Origin: Ramlibacter sp.
Lineage (GTDB): Bacteria; Pseudomonadota; Gammaproteobacteria; Burkholderiales; Burkholderiaceae_C
DNA length: 5,819 nt
Direction: 5' to 3'
Assembly (NCBI GenBank): GCA_026785815.1
Contig: JAJAZH010000105.1
Coordinates: 1-5,819, forward strand
The notes beneath the pieces were generated by a model. The model was not told the DNA's origin, did no database searches, and saw only the letters and a program-made list of their open reading frames with translations. Position 1 is the stretch's first letter. The number at the start of each line of letters is the position of its first letter. The position numbers and the translations under genes are program-made. Of the stretch, positions 5,556-5,819 are shown piece by piece.

Positions 5556-5819
5556 AGCACGCCCGCATTCGCTACCAGGGTGCCGTCCATGAGGCGACGG
5601 AGCGCAACGGAAAGCTGTTGCTGATCGACGCAACCTTGCTGTCCTTCGACGCCGTCACCTGGCTCCCGCCGCTGGCGCCGACACCTCGGCCCCGCACGAT
5701 CTTCGCCCTGGGCCTGAACTACGCCGACCATGCCAAGGAGCTGGAATTCAAGGCGCCGGAAGAGCCGCTGGTGTTCCTCAAGAGCCAAAGTGCGCTGGTC
5801 GGGCATCGGCAACAAACGA
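5552..5819 (+). CDS. hpaG2: 5-oxopent-3-ene-1,2,5-tricarboxylate decarboxylase, C-terminal-type HpaG subunit (truncated by window edge)
   Basis: The first 89 codons of an FAH-fold protein, expected to be about 250 residues. After a variable lead of about 45 residues comes PRTIFALGLNYADHAKELEF (47-66) and KAPEEPLVFLK (67-77), nearly the same as the start of the C-terminal half of E. coli HpcE as I recall it (LFALGLNYADHASELEF, PPEEPLVFLK). This subunit normally carries the metal site (ExE plus Asp) and decarboxylates the open-ring tricarboxylate of the homoprotocatechuate pathway; those residues lie beyond the window. It starts inside the hpaG1 stop codon (ATGA, 4 bp overlap). After VFLK it reads SQSALVGH (78-85), where I would expect a form such as GPNTLVGH, so the substrate-pocket loop may differ. 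Downstream hpaE, hpaD and further hpa genes are likely but not visible. Confidence 0.88.
   Translation, partial: MKHARIRYQGAVHEATERNGKLLLIDATLLSFDAVTWLPPLAPTPRPRTIFALGLNYADHAKELEFKAPEEPLVFLKSQSALVGHRQQT

Noticed and set aside
4940..5815. 291-codon minus-strand frame opposite hpaG1/hpaG2
   Set aside because: Antisense to two genes with clear HpaG homology; the Ser/Arg/Pro-rich translation has no recognisable domain.

Overview
The window is GC-rich, densely coding bacterial DNA. Gene content, codon use and protein sequences suggest a betaproteobacterium of the Burkholderiales, most likely Comamonadaceae (Ramlibacter/Variovorax/Acidovorax-like). That placement comes from family resemblance, not from a search. 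I see no rRNA, tRNA, CRISPR array, insertion sequence or phage gene.

Layout. (1) 1-264, minus strand: the 5' end of ilvE, branched-chain amino acid aminotransferase, running off the left edge. (2) 265-346: an 82 bp divergent promoter region whose two predicted promoters have interleaved -35 regions. (3) 347-2521, plus strand: a complete S9 (prolyl oligopeptidase family) serine peptidase with a lipoprotein signal. (4) 2451-2864, minus strand: a small two-helix membrane protein of unknown function that converges on the peptidase gene and overlaps its 3' end by 71 bp. (5) 2895-4268, minus strand: radA/sms, the recombination and DNA-repair ATPase, 30 bp upstream of the membrane-protein gene and probably co-transcribed with it. 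(6) 4269-4446: a divergent control region with an AT-only 16 bp perfect palindrome over the predicted -10 of hpaR. (7) 4447-5819, plus strand: the start of a homoprotocatechuate (3,4-dihydroxyphenylacetate) meta-cleavage operon, hpaR-hpaG1-hpaG2, with 4 bp stop/start overlaps; hpaG2 runs off the right edge.

How they work together. The right end is a catabolic operon led by its own MarR-type regulator. The product of hpaG2 decarboxylates the ring-cleavage product and the product of hpaG1 handles the isomerisation step, so aromatic carbon from 4-hydroxyphenylacetate can move toward central metabolism. The remaining genes are housekeeping or general: BCAA biosynthesis, recombination and extracytoplasmic peptide cleavage.

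No wholly new system is visible. The points most worth a second look are the matching -10 boxes placed 6-7 nt before ATG in three genes, which predicts leaderless mRNAs; the strong hpaR palindrome combined with co-directional autoregulation; the split HpaG whose N-terminal subunit lacks the metal-binding ExE pair; and the 71 bp antisense overlap of two C-termini.
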